A DNA stretch of 64,000 nucleotides from Luzula sylvatica (lineage: Eukaryota > Streptophyta > Magnoliopsida > Poales > Juncaceae): NCBI GenBank assembly GCA_946800325.1, contig OX326957.1:26879054-26943053 (forward strand), read 5' to 3'. The notes under the pieces were generated by a model. The model saw only the letters and a list, made by a program, of their open reading frames with translations, was not told where the DNA came from and did no database searches. How positions within the stretch are numbered: the first letter of the stretch is position 1; each line of letters starts with the position of its first letter. Made by a program: the position numbers and the translations under genes. Below, piece after piece: positions 11,972 to 25,000 of the stretch.

Positions 11972-14900
11972 ATGAAAAAAAGAAGTGAAGGAGAGTTGAG
12001 TGAAGCAGAAGGGGAGGGCAGTATGGTGGATATGACAAAGGTAGGAGCGACCGAAAGGAAGCTTTTCGTCGATAATTTGATCAAGCATATAGAGAATGAT
12101 AATTTGAGGCTTTTGCAAAAACAAAAGAAGAGGATTGACAGGTTTGTGCTATATTAAACTTTCAATTCGTTAGTTGAAAATCTAGTTTGATTTTATTCCA
12201 ATTCGGATCGATCTAATTCGATTTGAAAATGTCATGCATTAGAAACTATTTATTCAACTTACTGAGAGTAGTAGATCTTTACAAAGATTGAAGGGCTATG
12301 GCTCCCTCAACCCCACCAAATTAAATAAAAAACAACATAAATATTAAAAATCTATATGGTTATCCCTCCTCTCTCTCAAGAAATCCATTCAAAATTTACT
12401 CGTCTTCATTTATTTATTTATTGGAAAGTTTTATGATAGACCCAATTTTTTATCAAGGACCCTTTTTCAAAAAATTATTTTAAGAATTTTAACTATTTAT
12501 TAATTAATTCTACCAAATTTATGTTTTGGATAACATTAGATGATAAATATACACTAGAATCTTAAAAAAAATTATCATTTAACAAATATTCGAAATATTT
12601 TATTTTTAAAATGAGTCCATGATAAAAAAAATGGGTCTATCGTAGAACTGTCCTTATTTTTAGCATGTTAAATTGCTCACTCATGCTTTAGTTTAATTGA
12701 AAAGGTAATTTACTTTCCATGCATTTATTTCAATGTACAGAGTAAATGTGAAGCTGCCAACAATAGAGGTGAGGTATACAAATCTCTTTGTAGAAGCTGA
12801 ATGCCAAGTGGTGCAAGGAAAGCCTTTACCCACCTTATGGAACTCTTTCATGAGCAAAGTTTCGGTATTTTTTTTAACTATTTTTAGAATCTCATTGCTG
12901 GAAAACTATGAACCTTCTGAATTTTGGAGCTAATTCTTGAGCTAGTTTGGAGACTAAAATGTTAATTCTCATGAAATAGGTCCTTGCGAAATTTCTATGC
13001 TTAAATCAGAACGACGCAAAGATTTGTATTTTGAAAGATATCAGTGGGATCATCAAGCCAGCTAGGCAAGTTCATCTATCAGTCATCTAAACTCAAATTC
13101 AAAAATTGTCAAATGATAATATGCAGAATATATCTAGAACTAGACAATATACTTATTAAAATTTAACAAATGTAGGATGACACTTTTGCTCGGGCCTCCA
13201 GGATGCGGGAAATCCACTCTACTGCAAGTACTTGCAGGAAAACATGAAAAATCTCTCAAGGTATCCCAAATCCTGTGTTCAAAGATTTTTCTTATTCAGG
13301 ACAAGTTAATTCAATATATGATGAAACGCCTAACAACTCTTATATTATTTTATGATTAAATAAACAAAATTTTATCGCTAAACCAGAATAGTTAGGACAC
13401 ATTTGGTTTCCGCAAAAAATAAATAGTAAGACATAAAATTTATAACTTGAAAAGTTGTACTAATTAACTAAATTTTAGTAGATGTTCCTTCAGCTGAAAA
13501 TTAGATAAAATGCCATATCCATTCACAGTTTAATAGAAATGAGTAATAGATTGTATTTCCTTTGTTTAGGTTATGGGCGATATTAGCTATAATGGATACA
13601 AACTGAACGAGTTTGTACCGGAGAAAACATCCGCTTATATAAGCCAATATGACCTCCATATTCCCGAAATGACAGTAAGAGAAATTCTGGACTTCTCTGG
13701 AAGATTTCAAGGTGTTGGTAGCCGGGCCGGTAATTATTTGATGGGCAATGATGCACTTCCCCCTATCCTCCCCTCACCTCTTGATGTGTTATTCTAACGC
13801 TTAACACCATTATGATTTAACATATGAATTATGATTTAACATCTTAATTTATAGTTTAACATCATAATGAAGATGTTAAACTATAAATTAAGGTGTTAAA
13901 TCATAATTAAGATGTTAAATTTGAAGGTGTTAAGTCTTATGATGACACATCAAAAGATGTGGGGGAGGATAAGTGGGGAGGTCCAACTTTTTCCTTATTT
14001 GATTTCTCCAAGTAGTTAAGTCCATCAAGTTACTCTTATGTGAACTTTTGGTTGACATGAAATTGTGCAGAGATTACAAGAGAAGTAATCAGGAGGGAAA
14101 AAGAACAGAGCATCACACCAGACCCCGAATTAGACACTTATATGAAGGTAGGAATAATTGTTTTGTTACTCTTGTTAATAAATTCGCAAAACAATTTAAC
14201 ATGAAGAATTATAAAATACGCAATATTTGAACACCCGACAAATATTACCATGGTAATTACAGTTTATGGAATGGTGCTAGCTTGTGTTAAAAACATCTAG
14301 GGACACAAAATCCAAATAATTTAACATGAAGAATTATATTTACCTCCTTTACGTTCCCCCACAACCATTGATGTGTTGACAATAATTTAATTGACTCAAT
14401 TTAATGCTAAATCCAAATTAATACATGATAAACAATAAAATTATGCAAATTAATGCATGCTATTAATTAGGTTGCAAAATCATATTAATTAGATGGTAAA
14501 CGACATTTATTATGTGGTAAATCAAATTATTAAAAATGATTTGTTTTATTTAATTATTTATTATATTTGATTTTACACATGACAAGTTATATTTATATTA
14601 ATAAATTTTTGTTATTTTATTTTCAATCTTTTTTAGAAACAAATTATTTTCATTTTTATTTTGCTAACTTTTGAGAACATATTATTTTTATTTTAATGTT
14701 ATATTTTTATTTATTTTTAATGATATTTTTATTCATGTGTATCCGTTTAACGCATGTTAAACGGTGTATTAATTCGGTCAAATAAATTATTTTCCAAATT
14801 TATAAATTTAAATTTGATTATTAATATTATCAATGGTGGTAAACAAACTTGTTTAAAATATTAAATAAATTAATGATGTGTGAAACGGTGGATCTTTTTT

Positions 14901-17900
14901 GTCTTCTTTTCCTATATAGGATGGAAAAAAATAAATATTCATGATTTATCATCATTATTAATGCAGACGCCAACACATTAATCAATTTAGGAGATTTTAA
15001 GGGGGACATGCATCATCTGTAGGGTTACGCACACGATTATCATAGTGTGCAGCGGAATTATTCACGCATGCGTAACCTAATTCTACCCTGGATCACGCCC
15101 TAAAACCAACGAAAAAGGAAGAGTTGGAGATAATTACCTCGTACAAGTTAGTACGTGTCGATTACTTCTCCAAATCCGTGAACCTTCTCCAAGAATCGCT
15201 CGTGCAATCCCTCTACTCGTGTCCACCTTGATTTCGACCAATCGGAAATCGCCAACGCCGTTCTAGTCGCCGTCACGATCAATCTCTCAAGATCCTTGCT
15301 CGAATCTCCCTCTCAATCTCACCAGATCTGATCTGGAATTCTGTGGAAGAGGAAAGAGAAACGACGGCTCAAAACCCTAGAAAAAACTTTTGTCAAATTC
15401 CGGAATCAGAACTTTATATATATAGGAAACAGGTCCGTTTGAACGAACTTAACATAGTTCGTTCGAACGAACCCAGTTCGTTCGAACGCACATAAATGTT
15501 CGTTCGAACGAACCCACTTCTGTTTATCACGAATAAGTCCGTTCGAACGCACTGATATAGTTAGTTCGAACGAACCTTATTCTGACTGCAGAATTGCCTA
15601 TTTATATAAATTCTTCCAAGTTAATTCTTAAGTCATATTTTCTTTCAAACTCCCTCTTGGATTAAGACTTAATCAACTTGGCCATATGTCCAACATATGT
15701 CGTGAGATCTAATTTCACGTGATTCCATTTTGTTTGTCCAACAAACGTATTGGTGAGCAATATCTTGAGAATCCGATATATTACGAAATCTTGGTGTGAC
15801 CGCGTAGGTTCGTCTAAGACTGGCAGTGGATATGGCAGCAATCCACAAGGTATTGCGAGCACTAGACTGCCGTTAATACCTACCCAGAATTAGCACGAAA
15901 AAGGTGGAGAACACCTTTATGAAGATGCAGTACATCTTCATGCCTAACTCAGATAAGTGTTACTAGTCCTCTTGTTCGCGATATCTTCCGATCAAAAGAG
16001 TCACGGTGAAGCCTAAGACTTCAAGTCATCCTCTTTTCTTTTTGATCAGATATACTCTTTCTCGATAAGAATTAGATTGATAATAACAATGCGAACTCTA
16101 CTGAGTTCCATCGAGCTTGGCCAAGCATTTCATCAATCTCAATTCAATCGAGGGGCCCGAGAGATATCTCCCTCTATCCTTTTTCAAGGTTAGAAAGGAA
16201 CAATTCCTATCTTGCAACCTCACATCCTTTGCCTATGCTAAAACCAATACTCAATAGTAATCACGGCTACACAGTTACGCGTAGGGTTAATTATATCAAA
16301 GCATTGCCTTTTCACATACTAGGTATCCATGAGATCACTCAAGTATGAATAACTAAAACGCACTATCTGGATATGAGTTCGTCTCCAATGACTCTGACCA
16401 TGTCACAAACTCATATAGTGGTCAGTCCAATATACGACGCCGCGTATATCCATATTCTAGAATCGACGCTACCGTCCCAGATCAGTAAAACCTGATCATC
16501 TCATCTACGAATATGCCAGTGTATGTAAAAGTCTCCATTCAGTGAATGGACTACCTGGTTCAAACCTATGAACAACTTTATACACCAGGGACGTTTTAGA
16601 ATTATATTCATTCCGTTTAGTGGTTTTACTATCATTCAATTGACGAATCAATATGCCAGACTATGGCCATGCAACATATTATTCTCAACTGACTCGATGC
16701 ACTAAACTAGAATAAAATTCAAGGTCTATCCGATTATTATAATCGAATAACCTCACACACTTTCTTGTTATTTAAAATTTTTGAAATATGAAGGTTTAGG
16801 TCATATGAAGAATAATAATATAAATATCTGTCTCATAAACAAATACAATCCAAATCACACGCCTAGGGCATAATAAATGTTCTCCCACTTGCACTAGGCA
16901 GATCGAATCCCCTTATACAATAAGAAACATAAATAAAACACCCATTCTAACACTGCGATAGATATCCCAATCCTATCGCCCTAGCATGCTGTTCATGCTT
17001 GGCACGTGATAGTGGCTTCGTAAATGGATCGGCCACGTTATCATCAGTAGGTATCTTCATTATTCTCACGTCACCTCTCTTCGTAATCTCACGAATCAAG
17101 TGGTAACGCCGGAGTACATGCTTGGACCTGTGATGCGCTCGCGGTTCCTTGGATTGTGCTATCGCTCCGTTATTGTCACAATATACATCCATGGGACCCG
17201 AGATGCTTGGCACAACGCCAAGTTCCATCACGAACTGTCGTAGCCAGACAGCCTCCTTTGCGGCTTCCGAAGCCGCGATGTATTCCGCTTCAGTTGTAGA
17301 ATCAGCCACTGTCTTCTGCTTGGAGCTTTTCCAAACAACAGCTCCGCCATTAAGCGTGAAGACATAACCACTTTCAGATTGGAAATCGTCCGGGCAAGTT
17401 TGGAAACTAGCATCTGTATATCCTTGGATAATCAGATCTCTTTCCGAACCACCATAGACAAGAAACATATCTTTAGTATTCCTGAGATACTTAAGAATGC
17501 TCTTGACTGCGGACCAGTGAACTTCCCCGGGATCAGACTGATAGCGAGAAGTCACACTCAACGCATATGCGACATCTGGTCTAGTACATATCATGGCATA
17601 CATGATCGATCCTATAGCCGAAGCATATGGGATCCGACTCATTCGCTCACGTTCAGCGTCTGTTGAAGGACACTGATCCTTTGTGAGAGAAATGCCATGT
17701 GACATTGGCAGAAATCCTTTCTTGGATTGCTCCATGTGAAACCTAGTGATCACTTTGTCAATATATGTACTTTGACTTAGTCCGAGAAGTCTCCTCGATC
17801 TATCTCTATAGATCTTCACGCCTAAAATATAGGCGGCTTCTCCTAAGTCCTTCATTGCGAATTGACTATCCAAATATGCCTTAACCTGGTTAAGCATTGG

Positions 17901-20900
17901 GATGTCATTTCCAATGAGTAAGATGTCGTCCACGTACAAGATGAGGAATACGACCGAACTCCCACTGAATTTCTTGTATACACAAGGTTCCTCGATATTT
18001 TGAATGAAACCATACTTTGCGATGACCTCATCGAATCGTATGTTCCACGCACGAGATGCTTGCTTTAATCCATAAATGGATCTCACAAGCTTGCACACTT
18101 TATTCGTATTCTTTGGATCGACAAAACCCTCGGGTTGTGTCATATACACATCCTCGGTAAGGTTCCCGTTAAGGAAAGCAGTTTTGACATCCATCTGCCA
18201 TATCTCATAATCGTGATATGCAGCTATTGCTAGAAGAATGCGAATACTTTTAAACATGGCTACTGGAGAAAACGTTTCATCATAGTCTATACCATGGATT
18301 TGCTTGAAACCTTTCGCCACCAGTCTTGCTTTAAAAGTGTGTACATTACCATCCATGTCGGTTTTCTTCTTGAAAACCCATTTGCACCCAACGGTCTTAG
18401 CACCATTAGGTAGATCAATAAGATTCCAAACCTTATTATCATACATGGACTGGATCTCGGTTTTCATGGCGTCATGCCATTTCGAGGAATCCAGGCTAGA
18501 CATAGCACCTTTGTAGGAAGTTGGCTCGTCATCTAGAGTCAACTCATCATCGTCATTACTAATGAGAAATCCATATCTCTCAGGTTCTTGACGATTCCTA
18601 CTAGATCTACGTATAGCTTGTGTACTAGATTCTGGTTCACCATCCAATGGTAACTCAGAATCTTGTTCCAGATCGACTTGTTCACTTTGTGGTTCTCGAA
18701 TTTCTTCGAGATCAATTTTACTCCCACTGGCTTGACGATCTAGGAATTCCTTCTCTAAGAAGTGTCCTCGTCGAGCCACGAAAACCTTGTTTTCGCTAGG
18801 CAAGTAAAAGTAGTATCCTTTGGTTTCTTGAGGATACCTCACAAATAAACACTTGTCTGATCTTGGCTCGAGTTTTTCCGTCAATAACCTTTTGACGTAT
18901 GCCTCGCAACCCCAAATCTTTAGATAAGACAATGATGGCACCTTGCCATGCCATATCTCATATGGTGTCTTGTCAACTGATTTGGTCGGAACTCTATTCA
19001 GTATATGAGCGGCCGTTTGAAGCGCGAAACCCCAAAATGACTTTGGCAAATCCGTTCGACTCATCATCGAGCGAACCATGTCCAACAAGGTCCGATTCCT
19101 CCTCTCGGACACTCCATTCCATTGGGGTGTACCGGGTGGAGTCCATTGTGATACTATACCACAATCTCGAAGATAGTCCTCAAACTCATAGCTCAAGTAT
19201 TCACCACCTCGATCCGATCGAATAGCTTTTACTTTCTTGCCCAGTTGAAGTTCTACTTCGTGTTGAAACTCTTTGAATTTCTCAAAAGTTTCACTTTTGT
19301 GACGCATTAAGTATAGATATCCATATCTACTATAATCGTCAGTAAAAGTCACGAAATAGCGATACCCATTTCTAGCCTCGACACTCATCGGTCCACATAC
19401 ATCGGAATGTATGAGGGCCAACACATCTTTCGATCTTTCTCCTTTCTTGGAGAAAGGTGTCTTTGTCATCTTACCCATCAAACAAGATTCGCAATTTTCT
19501 ATTGACTCTAAGTCAAAAGAATCTAGCACTCCATCCTTTTGGAGTCTAGCAATGCGTTTCTCGTTTATGTGTCCGAGACGACAATGCCATGAGTATGTTT
19601 CATTAGTTTGAGTAGTATTTATGTTATAAATGGACTGATTATTGTTGTTATTATCTAAATCCAAGACATATAGACCATTTTCAACTAGAACATTACTAAA
19701 GAAAATGCCATTCTTGCGAATAAAACAATTATTAGTACCAATAACTAATTCCTATCCATCCGCAATAAGTCTAGAAACAGAAATAATACTCCTACTCAAA
19801 GTAGGTACATAACAACAATTATCCAAAACTAAAATAAGTCCATTTGGCAAAGTTAAATCATACGTCCCTTCGGCTAATGCTGCTACTCTAGCTCCATTCC
19901 CGACGCGTAAATCAACTTCGCCACGAATCAAAGATCTTCTACTTCTTAGGCCCTGCATATTATTACAAATATGAGTCCCACATCCAGTGTCCAACACCCA
20001 TGATAATGAAGTAAAGAAATAAGATTCGATAACAAAAATACCTGATGCCGGTGTGTCCAAGGAAGCGGTCTTTTGCTTGCTCTCCCTCAGGAAGATCTCG
20101 CAATCACGCTTCCAATGCCCCTCCTTGAGGCAGTGGAAACACTTCTTGTCATCCTTGGCTTTCTTGCCCACAGGCTTAGGCGCAACCTTGTTACCCTTTG
20201 CCTTCCTCTTCTTGTTTTTGTTCCCATTGCTTGGACTCTTCCCTTCAACCACCAATACTTCCGAAGTCCTAGACTTCATGTACCGTGGTTTCATGTCAGC
20301 TTCGAATGTTCTGAGCATTCCGATAAGCTGGGGAATGGTCCTTTTCATGTCTGACATGTGGAAATGCGAAATGAACGAATCGAAACTCGGTGGTAGCGAC
20401 AACATGATCAAATCAGTTTGTAACTCCACCTCGAATTTTATGCCAAGCCTCTCAAGATGATCGAAATATCCTTTCATCTTGAGAAGGTGCGAACTAACAG
20501 GCGTACCATCTTGCATCTTGCATTGCGTCGCATTGCCAAGAGCTTGGTACTTCTCCACCCTTGCTTGAACCTGAAACATCTCCCTGAGCTGTTTCATAAT
20601 CTCGTATGCATCCTGTTTCTCAAACTGAATTTGATATTCAGGAGTCATAGTAGCCAACATGAGGCATGTGACATCATTCGAATCGTCCATCATGGTCGTA
20701 TATTCGAATGTCTCATCCTCAGTTGCTTTATCCCCTGGCACAGGAGGGATAGGCGTCTCCAAGACATGTGCCTTTCCTTCCTGTTTCAGAACGAATCCCA
20801 GATTCCTCTGCCAGTCGAGAAAATTCTTTCCGTTCATTCGTTCCCTTTCCAAAATGGAACGCAAACTGAAGCGGTTATTACTTGGTAAAGCCATGAATTC

Positions 20901-21962
20901 TACAATTTTTGAAAAATAATGTAATTAATAACGTGGTCTTTCATATATTAAAATTCATTTTTAAATAACTTGAAATACCCATTATTTTATCATTTCAAAT
21001 AGCCCCCACTATTGAAACGGAGATTTGATACCTTAAATTTCATAATGGACAAGATCCCTATTTAACGTATTTCTAAGGTGACTATGGCCAACCACTTAAA
21101 ATTACATCACGTCGGGTAGGACGGTGTCCAATCATCTCCAAGACGATTCTTGCTTTATTCGTGAGGTCCGGTATTGAGTCCAACTCAAAACCAGAGTGTG
21201 TGTACCTCACTCCTTGCCCCAAACCCTAGCCTAGCTAGTGAATTGGTCAAGTCCAAACCACAAATGGAATATCATTCAATCAGCGAATTGACATGCCAGA
21301 CTATGGCCATGCAACACGTCAATTCCTAATCAATGCATGCCTTCCTTGCTACGCACGTGTAAATCTGTGCCAGACTATGGCCATGCAACACAGATAAACA
21401 AACACTAGTCTAGAAGGTTCCATTTAGGGAGACATAAGACTTGATAATTACGTGGGAGGATTTTACTTTTTATTAAAATCATTTATTTTATTCATTCACA
21501 ATAACAAATAAAATTATGGTATAGCATATAGGCCTTTTAGTTTTATGAGCAATCATAAAACCCTAAAATTCCCAACCCTAAAACCCAAGATGATTCATTG
21601 CTTCATGTGAAGATCCAATCTTCGTGTCGTGTCGTCTTCGTGTCGTCTTTCCTTGAAGGTCCTTCTTCAAAACTAAACCTATTTTATTTTATTACAACTT
21701 TGGAAGACTCACCGGTCCCCACATAATTAAATAAAATACAATTTGGAAAGCTCACCGGCCCCCACACAACACACATTACAAGCAACACAAACAATAATCC
21801 CCGTTTTAGGCTATATGCTATACCGTATCGAATTTATAAATTGGAAATTTTAAAATTATTGGGCATTTTTGACAGAAAAAAAATTGGTTGTCCAGAAAAT
21901 TGTTCGAACGATCGCAACTCCAAGTTCGATCGAGAAACGTCAGAAAAAAAAATTTCAACATT

Positions 21963-22004
<42 letters not shown>

Positions 22005-25000
22005 AACCAGAAATAGGTCCGTTCGAACGCAACTCCAAGTTCGTTCGAACAGATCAGTCCGTTCAAACCGAACTCTAGGTTCGTTCGTTCGAACGCAACT
22101 CCAAGTTCGTTCGAACGAACCCTATTCTGCCAGTTTTTCTAATTTCTGAAATTCAGCCCTAAAATTCTAAAATTTCCTAAATTCGAATTAAATCATCGAT
22201 TTTCGATGGTTTTAACGAGCGATTGCTCTGATACCACTGTAGGGTTACGCACACGATTATCATAGTGTGCAGCGGAATTATTCACGCATGCGTAACCTAA
22301 TTCTACCCTGGATCACGCCCTAAAACCAACGAAAAAGGAAGAGTTGGAGATAATTACCTCGTACAAGTTAGTACGTGTCGATTACTTCTCCAAATCCGTG
22401 AACCTTCTCCAAGAATCGCTCGTGCAATCCCTCTACTCGTGTCCACCTTGATTTCGACCAATCGGAAATCGCCAACGCCGTTCTAGTCGCCGTCACGATC
22501 AATCTCTCAAGATCCTTGCTCGAATCTCCCTCTCAATCTCACCAGATCTGATCTGGAATTCTGTGGAAGAGGAAAGAGAAACGACGGCTCAAAACCCTAG
22601 AAAAAACTTTTGTCAAATTCCGGAATCAGAACTTTATATATATAGGAAACAGGTCCGTTTGAACGAACTTAACATAGTTCGTTCGAACGAACCCAGTTCG
22701 TTCGAACGCACATAAATGTTCGTTCGAACGAACCCACTTCTGTTTATCACGAATAAGTCCGTTCGAACGCACTGATATAGTTAGTTCGAACGAACCTTAT
22801 TCTGACTGCAGAATTGCCTATTTATATAAATTCTTCCAAGTTAATTCTTAAGTCATATTTTCTTTCATCATCATTCTTTAAAATCTCCTAGATTGATTTA
22901 GGGAAATATATAAATAGTATATAAAATATAATAAAAAATTGATATATCGCCGACAGATATGATTCTGATAAATCGGTCGAATCACTACTTGGTGGTACAT
23001 CAACATCACCCATTTGTAAGCAATATCTGATTTCTGTAACATTGCATGTGAGAAGTGTATTAATGGATCCAACATGGTTAAATTGGATTATTTTTTAGAA
23101 ATAAATTGGATATTATTTTGTAGGCAATATCTTTGGAAGGTTTGGAGAGAAGTCTCCACACAGATTATATTATGAAGGTAAAGTTTTGTGAAACCGATTA
23201 TTGTGAGACCTATTATTTGAACTTAATATTTGTTTTCTTTTTCTATTCCCAAGATAATGGGACTAGATAGATGCGCTGACACTATGGTAGGAGATGCGAT
23301 GAGAAGAGGTATCTCCGGTGGTGAGAAGAAAAGACTAACCACGGGTAAGTTCAAAAGGCTCATTTTTTTATTCTCACATAATAACTTAAGATCGAATTAT
23401 TCTTGGAACAACTCATTTATAAGTTAAGCCAAATAATGAAAATTAGTAATTAATTTGTTTTGAGTCGATCAAAAGTTTTGTGTTTTTGAACACCACACCA
23501 GAAGAGAAAGTCAATTTGTTTCGACTAAAAATAAACTGTTGTTTCAATTGACGAATCCTAACTTTCTTCTTTAATCAGGAGAAATGATAATTGGGCCATC
23601 AAAAGCATTATTCATGGATGAAATATCAACCGGGTTAGACAGCTCCACAACATACAAGATAATTACATGTCTGCAACAGTTTGCCCACATAACAGAGTCT
23701 ACAGTTGTTGTTTCGCTTCTCCAACCAGCACCCGAGACGTACAATTTGTTTGATGATGTAATATTAATGGCAGAAGGAAAAATCGTGTACCACGGGCCCA
23801 AGGAGGAGATTTTCAACTTTTTCGAAGAATGCGGATTCAAATGCCCGGAAAGGAAAGGAGACGCAGAGTTTTTACAAGAGGTACTGCGAATTGAGAAGTC
23901 CAAAATTTGTTTCATCCGAGCATATAAATTATCTTTGAACATTCTTGTACGAGCAATTCAGTACCCTTAAAAATGTGTAATCAGGTTCTATCGAAGAAGG
24001 ATCAAGAACAGTATTGGCACCGTATGGTCGAGAACTACAGCTATATTACTATAAATCAATTTGTTGAAAAATTCAGAGCACATCCAATTGGAAAAGATTT
24101 ATCAGCCCAACTATCAATTGATTATGAGAAATCACATTGCCCCAAAAACGCTCTTTCATTTAGTGTCCACTCTTTGTCCAAATGGGAATTGTTGAAGGCG
24201 TGCATCGCACGAGAGCTACTTCTCATGAGAAGGAACTCTTTTACATATATATTCAAATCAACCCAGGTAAATTTACAATATTTCCGTCTCTTGTAACCGG
24301 AAATGATGAACTTCGTACTTTCGTTTTTTCAGGTGGGCCTTCTTGCATTGATTACGGGAACTATATTCCTCCGGACTCGCATGCGGGTGGATATGCTACA
24401 TGCAAATTACTATCTTGGTTCACTCTTCTTTGCACTAAACTTTCAAATGGCGATTTCCCTCCCGGAGTTGGCAATGACCGTAACCCGGCTTTCCATTTTC
24501 TTCAAGCAAAGGGATATGTATTTTTACCCGGCATGGGCATACACAATTTCAGCTGCTCTCCTAAAGATTCCATTTTCGTTACTCGTCACGGTCGTTTGGA
24601 CCTGCATTACTTATTACCTGATTGGATTTAGCTTTGAAGCTGGAAGGTAAGAAAAAATTTAAATTAATTAGAACCCTGATTGGATTTAGCTTTGAAAAAT
24701 CCTAATTACTATACTCACTAATAAATATTTAAGTTAATTATTTTCATCATTTTTTCTTATTTCAAACATATCTTACTTCAATGTTGTTTGTTCTAGGTTC
24801 TTCCGTCACCTCCTGCTTCTAATTTGTATGAATACAATGTCGCTTTCTTTGTTTCGCTGTATCGCTTCCTATTGTCAAACGATGGTAGCTTCGACAGTTG
24901 GCGGATCACTTGTATGGGCCATTTTTTTGCTTTTCGGAGGCTTCATTATCCCACTCCGTAAGAAAAAGAGCTGTTTTTTTCAATTTATTTGCTGCAATAC

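Larger units (their letters stand above)
15018..22867 (-). mobile_element. Complete Ty1/copia LTR retrotransposon in ABCG intron 6, antisense
   Basis: Two 630-bp LTRs (15018-15647 and 22238-22867), both TG...CA, flank the element, and the 5-bp target duplication TCATC lies at 15013-15017 and 22868-22872. I saw no difference between the LTRs, which implies a recent insertion. Read on the minus strand, the order is 5' LTR, tRNA-Met primer site, long leader, gag-protease, integrase, reverse transcriptase, RNase H, 3' non-coding region, purine tract, 3' LTR. Integrase before RT is the copia order. One in-frame TAG splits the coding region. The leader contains a T36 run on the plus strand (about 21968-22003). 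Confidence 0.95.

Noticed and set aside
15430..15600. Heat-shock elements in the copia LTR
   Set aside because: The TTCGAA blocks lack the two-base spacing between GAA and TTC that heat-shock factor sites need.
17149..20919. Several plus-strand open frames of 60-140 codons opposite the copia genes
   Set aside because: They are antisense shadows of gag and pol and show no domains of their own.
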